Assembly: GCA_024509875.1 (NCBI GenBank)
Contig: JAMPIV010014856.1
Span: 1 to 64,000, forward strand
DNA from: Oreohelix idahoensis
Taxonomy: Eukaryota; Mollusca; Gastropoda; Stylommatophora; Oreohelicidae
Length of the DNA stretch: 64,000 bases
Direction: 5' to 3'
Part shown: positions 12,320 through 25,879 of the stretch, in pieces
Layout: every line of letters begins with the position of its first letter
Position numbering within the stretch: the first letter of the stretch is position 1
Position numbers and translations under genes: made by a program
The notes under the pieces: model-generated
Database searches by the model: none
What the model saw: only the letters and a program-made list of their open reading frames with translations
Told to the model about the DNA's origin: nothing

Positions 12320-12643
12320 CAGTGCTCCGCAACCTTTTTCACGTCGCGGCACATTTAAAATGCCTTTCACAATTCCACGGCACACTACGTGGGTAAGGCA
12401 AATATTTTAAAATTCTGGACAATCATAAGACAACGCTCCTTAATTTTGTGTGATGGATTGGTGGATGATGATAACTCTGCTTATTGTTTGTAAAATTGTA
12501 CGTGTAAGACTCTTTCGTAATATTTTACCATAACATATAATTTTGTATACCATTATATGGTGTATTCTGCCTGGTATCACGGCGCACCCGGCAAATATCG
12601 GCGACACACCTCTGTGTCGCGGCACAACGATTGCGGGGCACTG
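12320..12643. mobile_element. hAT-type MITE, 324 bp, with 8-bp target duplication
   Basis: The ends are inverted: CAGTGCTCCGCAA on the left, TTGCGGGGCACTG on the right (one mismatch in 13). Flanking octamers are ATCTATAC (12312-12319) and ATCTATAT (12644-12651), the length expected for hAT. No transposase inside. It sits at the edge of a LINE 3' end, whose sequence resumes at 12644. Confidence 0.8.
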
Positions 12644-12885
12644 ATCTATATTACAAGTACATGATTGCTACAACAGATCTCTACACCTGTGGCACCAGCC
12701 CCATGACAGCCAAACTTCTGCTGCCGTCCTGCCCAACATACCGCAGTGAACAGAGTAGCATATTATGGCAACAACCCATTTCTATCCACGATAAACTGGA
12801 GATTTCAGGAACCTTGAGCTGACTACTACCTTAAGTAGAGTCATTAATGTAGAAGTCTGAGGACGAACGAGAAGAAGAAGGCTCG
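12644..12885 (+). mobile_element. LINE 3' end fragment (family F2), copy 1
   Basis: C-terminal zinc-like module after RNase H in a LINE: TDLYTCGTSPMTAKLLLPSCPTY reads in one frame, with ligands missing. It ends in GGACGAACGAGAAGAAGAAG. Similar ends occur at 14330-14655 and 56820-57195. 5' truncated. Confidence 0.65.
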
Positions 12886-13240
12886 TTAGGAAAGACTTAA
12901 AGACAACTCTTGCATTCTTTCTCTTTGTCTTCCTCTATTTCTTTTTCGTGAATCTTTCTTGTTGTCACGATATACTCCACATTCCTTCTTCTCATAAAAT
13001 GTCCAAAATAAAGTGGATTGTTTCCTTCTAACACGAGGAATAAGCTTCATTTGTGCTCTGGATTCTTTCTGGACATCCTCATTGCCGCTTTTAGCTGTCC
13101 ATGATATTTTTAACATTTTTTTTCTGTAAAATCTCTGTGGCCTTGTAGTGCTTTTCCAGCTTGTTTACTAATTGCCCATGACTCACTTTCGTATGTCATG
13201 ATTTGTTCTATGTAACCCATCGATTGGTTAGCACAATTAT
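12886..13240 (-). mobile_element. RTE/CR1-type LINE C-terminal fragment
   Basis: Minus-strand pieces read MLKISWTAKSGNEDVQKE, RRKQSTLFW and KKDSRKRNRGRQRERM, the usual LINE C-terminal pattern (RRMLKISW... RRRQ.. GHV ... GKRxRGRQR). One frameshift separates the upstream ESWAISKQAGKALQGHRDF piece. 5' truncated. Confidence 0.65.
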
Positions 13241-13689
13241 CTTTTTTTTTTTTTTTCACTACGTTCATGAATAATGTACCTAAGTGTACTATTCAAACAT
13301 CTTCAACTATTCCTCAAACTCAATTATTTTTTTTTTTAATTTAATGAAAAAAAAAAGATATCCCGTTCAACCTCTGATGGGTTATAATTAGGATATATAT
13401 TGTTTTCAATTCCAAATAATATGAACAACCACCGATATGAGAAAGTGGCATCACATTTGTCAAATCAGTATAAATAGGGACAATCACAATTGTGCTTATA
13501 CGTTAAATAAATAGAAAAAAACAAAACAAACATACAAACAAAATCAAGAAGAAACTCTGAACAAGAATAATATTAAAGTGGAGGGGTGTAAAGGCCTGGT
13601 GGTTCAAGTTATATAACTGACTTTAACAGATATTTAATTGATTTTCATCTGTTAAAAGTCATATGCATTGTAAGAGCAGCATCAGACCT
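13241..13689. other. No gene; A/T runs and a short dispersed motif
   Basis: Poly-T and poly-A runs. The motif CCCGTTCAACCTCTGATGGG with GTTATAATTAGGATATAT after it (13363-13400) recurs in degraded form near 52020, 52700 and 55950. Confidence 0.5.
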
Positions 13690-14110
13690 TCACATTCTCA
13701 GCCACTATATATTAACATTTGTTCGTGTTAAATATTGTTTGACTATATTATGCAGTTCCCTAGGTCTGTCTATTCTCAACACCTCTTCTATATTTATAGG
13801 TAAGTTGGATGCTTGCAAATAATCTAATATTGGTATTCTCATTTGTTCATACCTCTTACATTTTAACAAGAAATGTTCTATATTATTGTCTTGAAGACAT
13901 CCTGCACAGTAAGGTTCTTCTATTCTGAAATAGTCTTTTCCCAGCTGTAGTCGTTTCTTATTACTGGGAATTTTCAATTCCCTAGATATCTGACATTTTC
14001 TTGTTGGGGCATGAACATCTTATATGCATGTCTTCCTTTCAGATTTTTATCCCACTCTGCTTTCCATTCATCTGTTATTAAATCTTTAATTAAGCTCTTA
14101 ATCTCTGATT
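13690..14110 (-). mobile_element. LINE C-terminal fragment with CCHC-like module
   Basis: Reads LGKDYFRIEEPYCAGCLQDNNIEHFLLKCKRYEQM: a C-x2-C...H...C module like the one that closes RNase H-bearing LINE polyproteins. A frameshift near 13980 separates it from an upstream piece to about 14110. Convergent with the plus-strand fragment that follows. Confidence 0.6.
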
Positions 14111-14129
14111 TATTCATTTACGAGAATGT

Positions 14130-14655
14130 AGTAGACCTGATATAGCAGAGGAGATATCTCTGGCTACTACATACTTATATTCCAGAGGATGTTCAGTCTT
14201 AATTGCTTGGATACCTTCACATGTTGGCATAGAAGGAAATGAAAAGGCAGATAAAGAAGCCAAGAAAGGTAGATCTGATAAAACTCAAACTCAATTCAGC
14301 GCTCTTTGATGCGCAACAACAAATGTTGTAAAAACCCATACGCAACAATCACCAGCTATCTAAGCGAGACCAGGTCATAATTTTCCGCTTACGCACTGGT
14401 CACAATAGGTCGAGGTCCATCTATATCACAAGTACAGGATTGGTCCAACAGATCTCTGCTCCTGTGGCACCAGCCCATGACAGCCGAACATTAGCTCCAG
14501 TCCTGCCCAACTTACAGCAGTGAAAGGAGCGGCATATGGCAACAATCCACTTCTCTCCATGAAAAAATGTTTGAACATGTCAGGAACCTTGAGTGTTAAC
14601 CTTTAATAGATTTATTAATGTAGAAGTCTGGGGGCGAACGAAGAAGAAGAACCGA
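14130..14655 (+). mobile_element. LINE RNase H end and 3' terminus (family F2), copy 2
   Basis: The RNase H C-terminal motif IAWIPSHVGIEGNEKADKEA is clear at about 14206-14265 (H, N and D of the HxGxxGNExAD box). Downstream the frame is broken; the zinc-like tail (CGTSP.TAE..) and the terminal GGGGCGAACGAAGAAGAAGA follow. 5' truncated. Confidence 0.72.
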
Positions 14656-15439
14656 TTCATAGTACTAACGGTACCCGACTCCTTTTCCTGTTGTTGATCA
14701 AGCGGACTCACAAGGGTTATTTTACCTCCACTGTAACCAAACAGCAGTTGTTTTTGTTTTTAACTTTTATTTGTCGTTCTTTCCACTTTACAAAAACAGG
14801 TACATTTTTCATGAAATACAAGAAAAATACATTGTATATTACATATGAAACCTCGTGTGCACTCTCACTTCCATTGTGTATTAAACAAGTTAAAAAATAA
14901 CAGGAATAATTGAATTAAACAAATACATTTTTAAAAAAATTAAATAATAAATAATTTAGACTTTATATAGGTTTAAAGAGTAACAGTGGAATAAATAAAG
15001 TTAATTTAATTTTAAAGAAGAATAAAAAATAAAATGGTTTGTAGCTAATCAAATTCCTATTTAGTTCATAGTATTTTACATATAAAAAAACTTACACTTG
15101 CTCACACTTTCACATGTACACTTGAACTACTGTTTAGACACTCCGAAATGAGTCAAAGCATTTAAGAAGGAACATGAAGAAGAGAAAAAGCAAAGAATCT
15201 GCACCTATATGCCGATATATACATACACACACATACATACATTCGTTCCTTGTTTTTTAATTCTTGATTTGTATTCCTTTTTCAGTTAACTAAAACCAGT
15301 ACATTTTATAATACATATAACCACTCACGCGCACTCGCACTCACTGAAAAGAAAGTTTTCATATAAACTCGTTCACACACACATTGGAAATTGCATCCAT
15401 AAAGCCAAACATGGCTATAACTATTTAACATATGTACAG
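14656..15439 (-). other. AT-rich stretch, probably 3' UTR of the L1/Tx1-type LINE
   Basis: No coding sense. It directly follows, on the minus strand, the LINE at 15440-17559. Two loosely repeated blocks (near 14750-14890 and 15245-15440) share a Thr-type ACxAAAACxxGTACATTTT core and CACTCxCxCxC ends; related sequence occurs near 17710-17850 and 19160-19320. Confidence 0.35.
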
Positions 15440-18206
<2,767 letters not shown>

Positions 18207-18277
18207 AGGGGGGGGGGGGTGGGGCGGGGGGGGGGGTGTGTGGTGGTGGGGGGCCGGGGGCGTGGGGGGGGGGGTGT

Positions 18278-18324
<47 letters not shown>
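18207..18324. repeat. G-rich low-complexity tract
   Basis: About 118 bases almost entirely G on the plus strand with scattered T, C and A. Poly-Gly and poly-Pro frames across it are artefacts. It could form G-quadruplexes or reflect assembly difficulty. Confidence 0.9.
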
Positions 18325-18325
<1 letters not shown>

Positions 18326-18413
18326 AACCATTACACACACATCCACAAACAGTTTTTCTACTGCTACTATTTACGATTTCGAGTGATGGTGTTTATATCT
18401 TTGTAGTGGGATC

Positions 18414-18690
18414 TAAGACGCGTCAACAGTGAGAAATGCAGTTGCGTCAGGGTCAGCGAACTAGAGCTGACCAAGACCCTACTCCACCTCCAAGTGGTGG
18501 TCCTGGAAACAGGCTGCATCACTGCAGTCTGGTTGAGTGAGTACGGATCGAAGAGGGAAGGCTTAACCCGGTTCCAAAAATGCCGTGCTGAAGTCGGATG
18601 TGTCGGCCGAAAGGCGCAAATATCGCAGCTTTGCTGTAAACAGACACAACGCAACCAACGTCCTTTTCAGGACGAACGAAGAAGAAGAAG
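18414..18690 (+). repeat. SINE-like repeat R1, copy 2
   Basis: Starts AAGACGCGTCAACAGTGAG, carries CAGGGTCAGCGAACTAGAGC and CCACTTGGAGGTGG-type palindromic core, and ends in GGACGAACGAAGAAGAAGAAG-like tail. No A or B box seen, so not obviously tRNA-derived. Confidence 0.75.
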
Positions 18691-19452
18691 ATATCTTGGT
18701 AGTCATCTCGGTTTTAAAATGAAGTTGACAACAACGGATCTCGGACCTTCACAGTCCCATAAATACCGTGGGTCGTAAAATTGCAGGGGTGTCAAAGACC
18801 TCCTAGATTTAGAGTCCGTCGCGAAAGATTTCCGTCTCGTCGGAAAATAATCAAAACAAAGGGTACTTAAAATTTACTTCAGCTAAAAGCAGGTGTCCGA
18901 TTTCGCTGATTTATGATGCCAAGACCTCAGGTCCAGCTTGGCTAACATAAATTCGTGCTGGATCGTGAAATTTAATCTGAAAGGATGTCCCGTGGGACAA
19001 AAGAAAGAGTCTTGGTTCATCCAGTGCATAGCGCAACAGGGGAAATAAATGGGATCCGAAAAGAGACACTTCTTAGTGGATAGTTGTGGTTATTAACGAG
19101 CTTGTTCATTCATTTTTTTCCCCCCAACAGTTTGCATCTGAGAGTGAGAAAGTGGGCCCGGTGTGTGACCGCTTACAACAAGCTTTATTCACATTTCATA
19201 ATGGAGAAAAGAAAAATTGAACATTTCATTAAATATAAATATACATTTATACATACTCGGGCACGCTTACATACACACAATTACAAGCACATTTCACTGC
19301 ACCTTTTATTCTTTTTTTTCTCCCCTGAATTTAAAGGTATGAGCAGTACAATACCAGCGTCAAAGACTTCCCACGAACACACTTAGGGATCAGTTGGCAA
19401 GGTCAGACCTTGACACTTTAACGACATCTAGAACTGTGGTCAACATGACCCC
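18691..19452. other. No gene recognised
   Basis: A CAGGGGTGTCAAAG at 18784 resembles a hAT terminal repeat, but nothing downstream supports an element. Around 19150-19320 the texture matches the AT-rich LINE 3' UTR-like sequence at 14.7-15.4 kb. Confidence 0.4.
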
Positions 19453-19464
19453 CCGCGAATATAT
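19453..19464. repeat. Target-site duplication, RTE LINE, left copy
   Basis: CCGCGAATATAT, identical to 22629-22640. Confidence 0.9.
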
Positions 19465-22400
19465 ACTTACTTACTTACTTAGTCGTTCCCCTTCTACCGT
19501 GAGGTGTAGAGGTTTGGAAGAGAGAGCGCCAGACTATTCTATCGGCTGTCTTCCTCCTGGCCTGGTTCCATTCTAGTCCTCGGTCCTTCAAAGATTTTCT
19601 AATGTTGTCCTCCCAGCGGACTCTGGGTCGTCCTCGGGGTCTGGATCCTTGGCTCTTTGTTTCCCATGCTTGTCGTGGTAGCCGATCTTCTCCCATTCTG
19701 CAGACATGGCCAAACCATCTTAGTTGGGACTGTTCTACTTGGGTCTGCAGGGGGTGGCATTTTAGGCCTTGACGTATCGTCTGGTTGCGTACCATGTCTC
19801 TTCTTGTTACTTCAACCACCTTCCTCAGATACCTCATTTCTGAGGTTTGGATCTGGCTTTTGTGGGTTGTAGTCATTGCCCATGACTCGCATCCATATGT
19901 CAAGACTGGGACATAGGTGGAGCGGTATACAGCCATCTTCGTTTTCTTACCAACCTCTCTCTTGCTGAGGAATCCTCGATTTATGGCCTGAAAAAGTCTC
20001 CCAGCTGCTGCTTTTCGAGTGGCCAACTCTTCTTTGATGCCTCCCTTTCGGTCTATAATAGCTCCGAGGTATTTAAAGTGGTCGACCTGCTCCAGGACCT
20101 GTTCTCCCAGCTTAATCTGATGTCTTCTTTCTTCTCGTGATATCACCATGGATTTTGTTTTAGAGCTGCTTATGACCATCCCTCTCTTCTCCAGCTCTTC
20201 CTTCCAGACTTGCAGGTTGGATTGGAGATGTGCCTCTGATTTAGCAATCAGGGCAACATCATCAGCAAATGCCAGCTCTGAAATATAGACCTGTCTCATC
20301 TTCCGGTACCCCACTGAATACTTTCTTGTTCTCTCCTTACATGCCTTGATGACATCGTCCATAAGGAGTATGAAGTGGTAAGGTGATAGGATATCACCTT
20401 GTCTTACACCAGTGGTGGTCCCGAACTCTTCTGACTTATGGTTTGCTGTCCTCACATAATTTCTGCAAGACTTGTAGAAGCTCTGTATAGCATGAATCAG
20501 AGGTGCTGGAATATTCTTCCTTGCCAAACAGTCCCAAAGTTTGCTCCAGGGGACCCTGTCAAACGCCTTTTCCAGATCTATGAAACAAAGATGGATCTCA
20601 CTCTTATACTCAAGGGCCTTTTTCACTCAGCTGTCTGAGTGTGAAGATTAGGTCTTGAGTACTTCGGTTTGCTCGGAATCCGCACTGGACCTCATCCAAT
20701 TGTGGCTCAGCTAGGCGTCGGAGTCTCTGCTCTAGGATTCTAGAGTAGATTTTTCCAGGGACACTGAGAAGGGATATGCCTCTATGGTTTCCACACTGTC
20801 GATTGTCACCCTTTTTGAAAATTGGTGTTATGATGGCGATCTCCCAATCTTTTGGTATGGTCTTGTTGCACCATGCTGCATGTAGGACCCTTAAGAGTAA
20901 CAGGTCGCCTGATGCTCCCATGTACTTAACCATTTCTGGTGTTATACCATCATGCCCTGCTGCTTTGCCCATCTTGATTTTCTCCAGTGCTGCCTTCAAT
21001 TCTTCCATCTTTATGTCATCTTCATCACCATTGGTTTCCTCTTCTGTGCTAGTGGTTATCATTTCTGATGTTTGACCTTGCTCACCATCAAGGAGTTCTG
21101 AGAAATATTCTTTCCATCTTTCCATTACTTCCTTCGGGGCAGTAAGCAATTTGCCTTGCTTGTCCTTTATAAATTTAAGAGGACATTGTTTTTCCTTCCT
21201 CATGTTCTTTAGGGTCTTATAGAACAATTTCTGGTTTTCTTGTGCATCTTTTTCTAGCTTTTCTCCAAATTCTTCCCAGGACTTCTGTTTTGCTGCTAGC
21301 ACTTTGTTCTTTACTTCTGTTCTGAGTGTCACATATTCTCTATATTTTTCCATTTGTCCTGTTGTGTTTTTAGCTTCTAAGTATTGTTTCCATGCCATTT
21401 TCTTCTCTCTTATTTTCTCTTTGACTTCCTCTGTCCACCAAGGTGTCCTCTTTCTCTGGTTCCCAAGTCGGACTTCACCACATGCTTCTGCAGCAGCTGT
21501 CTTTATGATATCCTTGAATTTAATCCAGAGGGTTTCCAAGTCATCAGGTTGTTCTTCTGTGTTGCTCACCGCTGCAGCAATAAGCCCCTGATATCTGGTC
21601 TTAATTTCTGGCTCTCTCAGCTTGTAGGTCCTAATGCTCATTTCTCCTTCTCGTTTACATGGTTTCTTGCGTGATGTTGAGCAGTTCCTAGGCTGAGCAA
21701 CTCTTTCAGTTGTTCGTTTGATTGTTAGCAGGTAGTGATCACTTCCAATTTCTGGCCCACTCCAGACTCTTGCATCTCGGACATATTTGAATGAGCTTCT
21801 CCGAACAATGGCATAGTCGATCACTGACTTCTCATTCTTTGTTGGTTCACATCTAGAGTATGCTTGTATGCGCTTATGGGGGAACTTTGTGTTTGTAATG
21901 ATCAGATTCTGCTCACTGCAGAATCTAAGGAGACGCTTTCCATTGTCATTGAGAGTATCTTCTCCATATCTTTCGATAACTCCACCCCATCTAGCATGGT
22001 CATTTCCAACTCTGGCATTGAAATCTCCGAGCATGATAATTTTATCTAGGCAGTCATCCACTGTCCTTTGAAGCAGCTCGAAGAATTCCTCCTTGACCTC
22101 TGCTCTCTCATCCTCATTTGGCCCATACACTATGACCAGGTTGACTATGGTTTCTCCTTCTTTTAGTTTCACAACCATAATGCGCTCTGAGACAAAGCTC
22201 CACCCCTTGATACTATCTTTTTGATTTTGGGCCACAATGCAACCCACACCCCATTTAGCTCTTTCGGATATGGGTACACCACTGTAGAGCAGCGTGTTGC
22301 CATTGAGATCCATGACTCCTTATCCTTTTTTCTTTGTTTCCGTTATAGCCAGGATTTCTAGTTTTGCTTTCCTCATCTCTTCCACCAGCTCCTCTTCCTT

Positions 22401-22628
22401 CCCATTTATACTTCTTGTGTTCCATGTTCCATAAGTCGTAGTCCGTTCCAGTTCGTCGCCTTTAGAATCAGTCCGGTTTTCTCTCTTGTGTTACTCGTAA
22501 TCGTGGTTTAAAGCAAACAGGTGATTGGCCTGTTGTGCCTTTGCATGGTGGAGGGACTGCCTCCTTACGGTCTCCATGCAGGCCGCCCTCCTCCTTTTTC
22601 ATCCGGGCTTTAGACCGGCATAGGCGGA
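19465..22628 (-). mobile_element. Nearly full-length RTE-type LINE, 3.16 kb
   Basis: The element is bounded by identical 12-bp repeats and has one long coding region with endonuclease then RT. On the minus strand it starts TCCGCCTATGCCGGTC and ends in a short tandem tail, (TAAG)n, as RTE elements do. Length and organisation fit RTE. It is the best preserved LINE in the window and interrupts otherwise unannotated DNA. Confidence 0.88.
19475..22487 (-). pseudogene. RTE endonuclease-reverse transcriptase, one stop and one frameshift
   Basis: Polyprotein for target-primed reverse transcription. Endonuclease from about 22440: GTWNTRSING, LAITETK, VYGPNEDER, MLGDFNARVG (catalytic D and N present), VIDYAIVR, GSDHYLL. 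RT: MGKAAGHDGITPEM, HRGISLLSVPGKIY, QCGFRANRSTQD, then FIDLEKAFDRVPW, TGVRQGDILSP, ELAFADDVALIA (catalytic FADD intact). The C-terminus, LRWFGHVCRMGEDRLPR then RGRPRVRWEDNIRK, is typical for the clade. A TAA at 22320-22322 cuts the endonuclease after its first block, and a one-base shift near 20612-20620 splits RT between the fingers and the LEKAFD palm block. Otherwise about 2.9 kb is open. Confidence 0.88.
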
Positions 22629-22640
22629 CCGCGAATATAT
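22629..22640. repeat. Target-site duplication, RTE LINE, right copy
   Basis: CCGCGAATATAT, identical to 19453-19464. Confidence 0.9.
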
Positions 22641-22822
22641 GAGTAGTTTAAAAGGTCGAGCTGAAGTACTTGAGAGGATAGGGGACTGGGGAAGGGAGAG
22701 GGCACAGAAGGCCGAAAGCGGACTTACAAAATGTTAGGATAGACAGAGAATGAGATAGTAGTGAGACAGAGGGAGGGCCGTTGGGGAAAGGTGGAGTCGT
22801 TTTACGAATCAAGGCTGCCTCG

Positions 22823-23500
22823 TTATGGAAGATGTACCATCTCATGGGCTATTGATAAAACTTTCTGGCGAAAAATGTGCAGAAATAAACCAGCGTTGAA
22901 AATACGATGATTAAACATGGCAAGATTCCGAAAACACCAAATCTGATTCCGAAATTCTGATAAAATAATCAAGATCAATGTGTGTGTGTTATTTTCTGCT
23001 TCCGGAATTATGTTTAACATGATTGCTTTGTAGATATCTGATTTTGTTGTTTGTAAATCGATTATTTTCTGCAGTAGTTTCATTGTAGGTGTGATTGTAC
23101 TGCATTCAAAAAACAAATGATCTTCTGTTTCTTGGATGCTTTTCCTACATAGCTGACATTTTGTTATTTGGTTGGATCTGTGTGCTTCTCGTTTTGTTGT
23201 GGGTGTCATGTTGAATATTAGTCTAAAAGTGACCTCTCTTGCTTTGGCAGTGATTTTTGGGTTGTGCAAGTTAGTGAAGGTTTCGGTGTAATTTTTAATA
23301 GCATATTTCTGTCCTCTTTTAATTCTTAGGTGTAATGGTGGTGCTTGGAGTTTAACTAAATGTTTATATATTGCATTTGTTTTCTGGTGAATTAATTTTT
23401 CATGTCCTTGGATGGCTTGTATGCATGTCTTATAAAATGAGGGCATAGGGCCGAAGTGATGGAGGATTGCATTGTTCAGTGGTCTCAGTTTGGAAAGTAT
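22823..23500 (-). mobile_element. L1/Tx1-type LINE C-terminal fragment
   Basis: Open for about 235 codons: HEKLIHQKTNAIYKHL, EVTFRLIFNMTPTTKREAH, then the CQLCRKSIQETEDHLFFEC zinc-like module and NQIWCFRNLAMFNHRIFNAG. Same C-terminal type as 15440-16019, but better preserved. Its start is cut at a short (TAA)n run at 23499-23522. Confidence 0.8.
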
Positions 23501-23525
23501 AATAATAATAATAATAATAAATTCT

Positions 23526-23915
23526 TTAAGCGCCAAACACGGCGCATAAGGCAGAAACCAGTGCTCTCCAGGTTGTTCGTTGTGACGCCACTCCTCTTAG
23601 CTCTTGCACATTATTTAGGCCCAACGTTCTTCCTTCTCTTATTATTGTTCTTCTGAGTGTTTCTTTTGGTCTTCCTTTTTTCCGCTTACCCTCAGGAACC
23701 CAAGTGAGCGCCTGTAGTGGTATTCTGTTGTTTTGCATTCGTAGGACATGACCGATATATGACCATCGTTTTTTCCTTATATAGTCGGAGACATATTTCT
23801 GCCTAGAGTCTTCTCTTATTTGTCGATTAGTCTTGAATTCTTTCCAACTGATGTTCATGAGTTTTCTAAGACATTTGTTCTCGAATGTATTCAGCTTGTT
23901 CTCCAATGTGTTCAC
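23526..23915 (-). mobile_element. LINE C-terminal fragment (RTE/CR1 type)
   Basis: Open for 129 codons: NTFENKCLRKLMNISWKEF, KKRWSYIGHVLRMQNNRIP, then PEGKRKKGRPKETLRRTI and RTTWRALVSALCA. This is the region after RT in such LINEs. 5' truncated. Confidence 0.8.
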
Positions 23916-24448
23916 TGTCGAGCCTGGTTCTGTTTCGGTAACAATAGCTTGTTTTACGATAGTGAATTGTTAACTCACTGATCAACCCTCCGATCCAACC
24001 GACCGATTCGAGGGTTTCGAGGTCAGTTATAGGAAAGTATGAGTCCCATGTAATAATGAGCTATCTAAGAGATTAGACTGTGTTACAAGTACATTGATTT
24101 TAAAATATATTATTTTTTGCTAATCAAGACTCCATCTTACATTTTAGTACCGGTAATACATTAAATTTCCATGCATTTATTAATAAACAACATTAAGTTA
24201 TTTAATTAGTAACAGCATTTTGGTAAATATTTTAGTATTATTAATATAATAATTTTAAAACTCAAGACGTATGACACATACATACACACAAACACAAATT
24301 TCATAACTATGACAATAAAATATTAAATTTATTGTTTTTATTTCCCCTGAAATAATTGTTACCTCCTTTTATGAATAGTAAAACCATTCTGTGCCGTACA
24401 CACCGCCAGTACAGGCCCGTCATGTTGGATGACAACAACAGAAAGGGG
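23916..24448. other. No gene; AT-rich
   Basis: No motif-bearing frame. A C/CA-rich patch (CATACATACACACAAACACA) near 24277. A G run starts at 24449. Confidence 0.5.
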
Positions 24449-24479
24449 AAGGGGGGGGGGGGGGGGGGGGTTGACTTGT

Positions 24480-24720
24480 TACTTGTCTGTGTTTCTCCAC
24501 CCCTCTAGTCATCATCATCCTCGTTACCATCATCGTCTTTCAGTTTCCTCAGGAGCATATGCTTTATGGCGAGTCTTTCTGTCACGAGCCATCAGCCCAC
24601 AATCTATCCGTAGCTTCTTCATGTCTGTGTCCAGTTCTTTTCTCCGTGTATGTCCTCGTCTTCCTCTGTCTCTCTTACCCTGGGGGTTCCAGAACAAGGA
24701 CTGCCTAGTAAAACCATCAG
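24480..24720 (-). mobile_element. LINE C-terminal fragment
   Basis: Minus strand reads FTRQSLFWNPQGKRDRGRRG then KKLRIDCGLMARDRK, the common xITRQALxWNPQGKRKRGRP LINE ending. Same family as 63715-63990. A G run (24449-24470) borders it. Confidence 0.65.
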
Positions 24721-24870
24721 CAGATTTGCTCAGTGTGTGTCCTATCAGATTTGCTCAGTGTGTGTCCTATCAGATTTTCTCAGTGTGTGTCCTATCAGAT
24801 TTGCTCAGTGTGTGTCCTATCAGATTTTCTCAGTGTGTGTCCTATCAGATTTGCTCAGTGTGTGTCCTAT
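24721..24870. repeat. Minisatellite, 25 bp x 6, two alternating variants
   Basis: Six copies of CAGATTTGCTCAGTGTGTGT plus CCTAT; copies 3 and 5 have T instead of G at position 8 (TTTTCT for TTTGCT). It abuts the LINE fragment at 24480-24720, and each unit on the minus strand contains codons for the LINE GHTLxKS motif. Confidence 0.95.
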
Positions 24871-24915
24871 CCATCTCCAGCGTTTTCTTCTCGTGTTTTG
24901 TTCTTCCGGTAATTG

Positions 24916-25155
24916 TCTTGTTCGTGTCATCAGTTCCACACTAGTGATCTTGCCTGGTTCGTGTCATCAGTTCCACACTAGTGATCTTGTCTGGTTCGTG
25001 TCATCAGTTCCACACACGTGATCTTGTCATCAGTTCCACACTAGTGATCTTGTCAGGTTCGTGTCATCAGTTCCACACTAGTGATCTTGTCATCAGTTCC
25101 ACACCAGTGATCTTGTCTGGTTCGTGTCATCTGTTCCACACTAGTGATCTTGTCA
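24916..25155. repeat. Minisatellite with GTGTCATCAGTTCCACACTA units
   Basis: About seven to eight units built on CATCAGTTCCACACTAGTGA then TCTTGT, some with an extra CTGGTTCGTGT. Not coding. Confidence 0.9.
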
Positions 25156-25169
25156 TATCACAACAATCC

Positions 25170-25372
25170 TTCTCAGGCCTCTCGCGGCAAAAGTGGTGGG
25201 TTGAAAACACGGTGGCGTCACGCTACACTCTACCCAGCTGTTAATGGGTACCGACTTTGCTTTTGGGTTAGGAAAGGCAAAGACAGCAAGGATGTGAACC
25301 CCACCCCTCAAAGCTCGACCTAATAATGTGAAGGTTCTAATACTTATACTTAACTCCCCTACGGGCATATCT
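25170..25372 (+). repeat. tRNA-derived SINE (type T1), degraded copy
   Basis: Matches the fuller copy at 27768-28005 along CTCTCGCGGCAAAAG..., CTACCCAGCTGTTAATGGG and GGCAAAGACAGCAAGGATG. Box B is degraded (GGGTTGAAAAC) and box A is missing. Confidence 0.65.
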
Positions 25373-25379
25373 GATATGA

Positions 25380-25625
25380 AAAGGTAAAAAAAAAGGTAAA
25401 GGATCCCGTTACACGCGTCCATTGAGGCATATTGGGAACAGTAAATAAATATTAGACAAACATAAAGGTATGTTTTCAGGCACTCGTAAGAAATAAAGAA
25501 GTAGAACACTAGACAACAGAAAACAACAGACGTGAGTGGCTTACCCAGGACTCGAACCCCGGACCTTCCGTGCGACAACCCCGCCTAGCTAAGCAAGCGA
25601 ATCACACTATCCTCCCTGCCATCTA
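25380..25625 (-). repeat. tRNA-derived SINE (type T2)
   Basis: On the minus strand, an A-box-like TTGCTTAGCTAGG is followed by B box GGTTCGAGTCC and then a body with TTCTACTTCTTTATTTC...CATACCTTTATGTTTG. The 72-bp body is almost identical to that at 25907-25978 although the head differs. Confidence 0.72.
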
Positions 25626-25639
25626 GGCATCACCAAAAA

Positions 25640-25878
25640 ATGATGCTTCGATGACTGGTCATTAGTGCGAACCGCAAGACACAACACCGGAAGTTTACAA
25701 TGGGCAGCCCAGCCTATTAATGACACAATCACTTCTGTTGTTCCCCATTATACAGTATAGGTCAGTCCACACAAGACAAAGACCTTAATACTGTGTCTAG
25801 TAAATGATAGTAGACTTAAGAACAGTAAGTATAGGACAGAGGGTAGGTTTTTGGTATTGTATAAACATTTATAACACA
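25640..25878. other. No gene recognised
   Basis: Spacer between two SINEs. Nothing supported. Confidence 0.4.
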
Positions 25879-25879
25879 T

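Noticed and set aside
18784..18800. hAT left end CAGGGGTGTCAAAG
   Set aside because: No transposase, partner terminus or 8-bp duplication was found.
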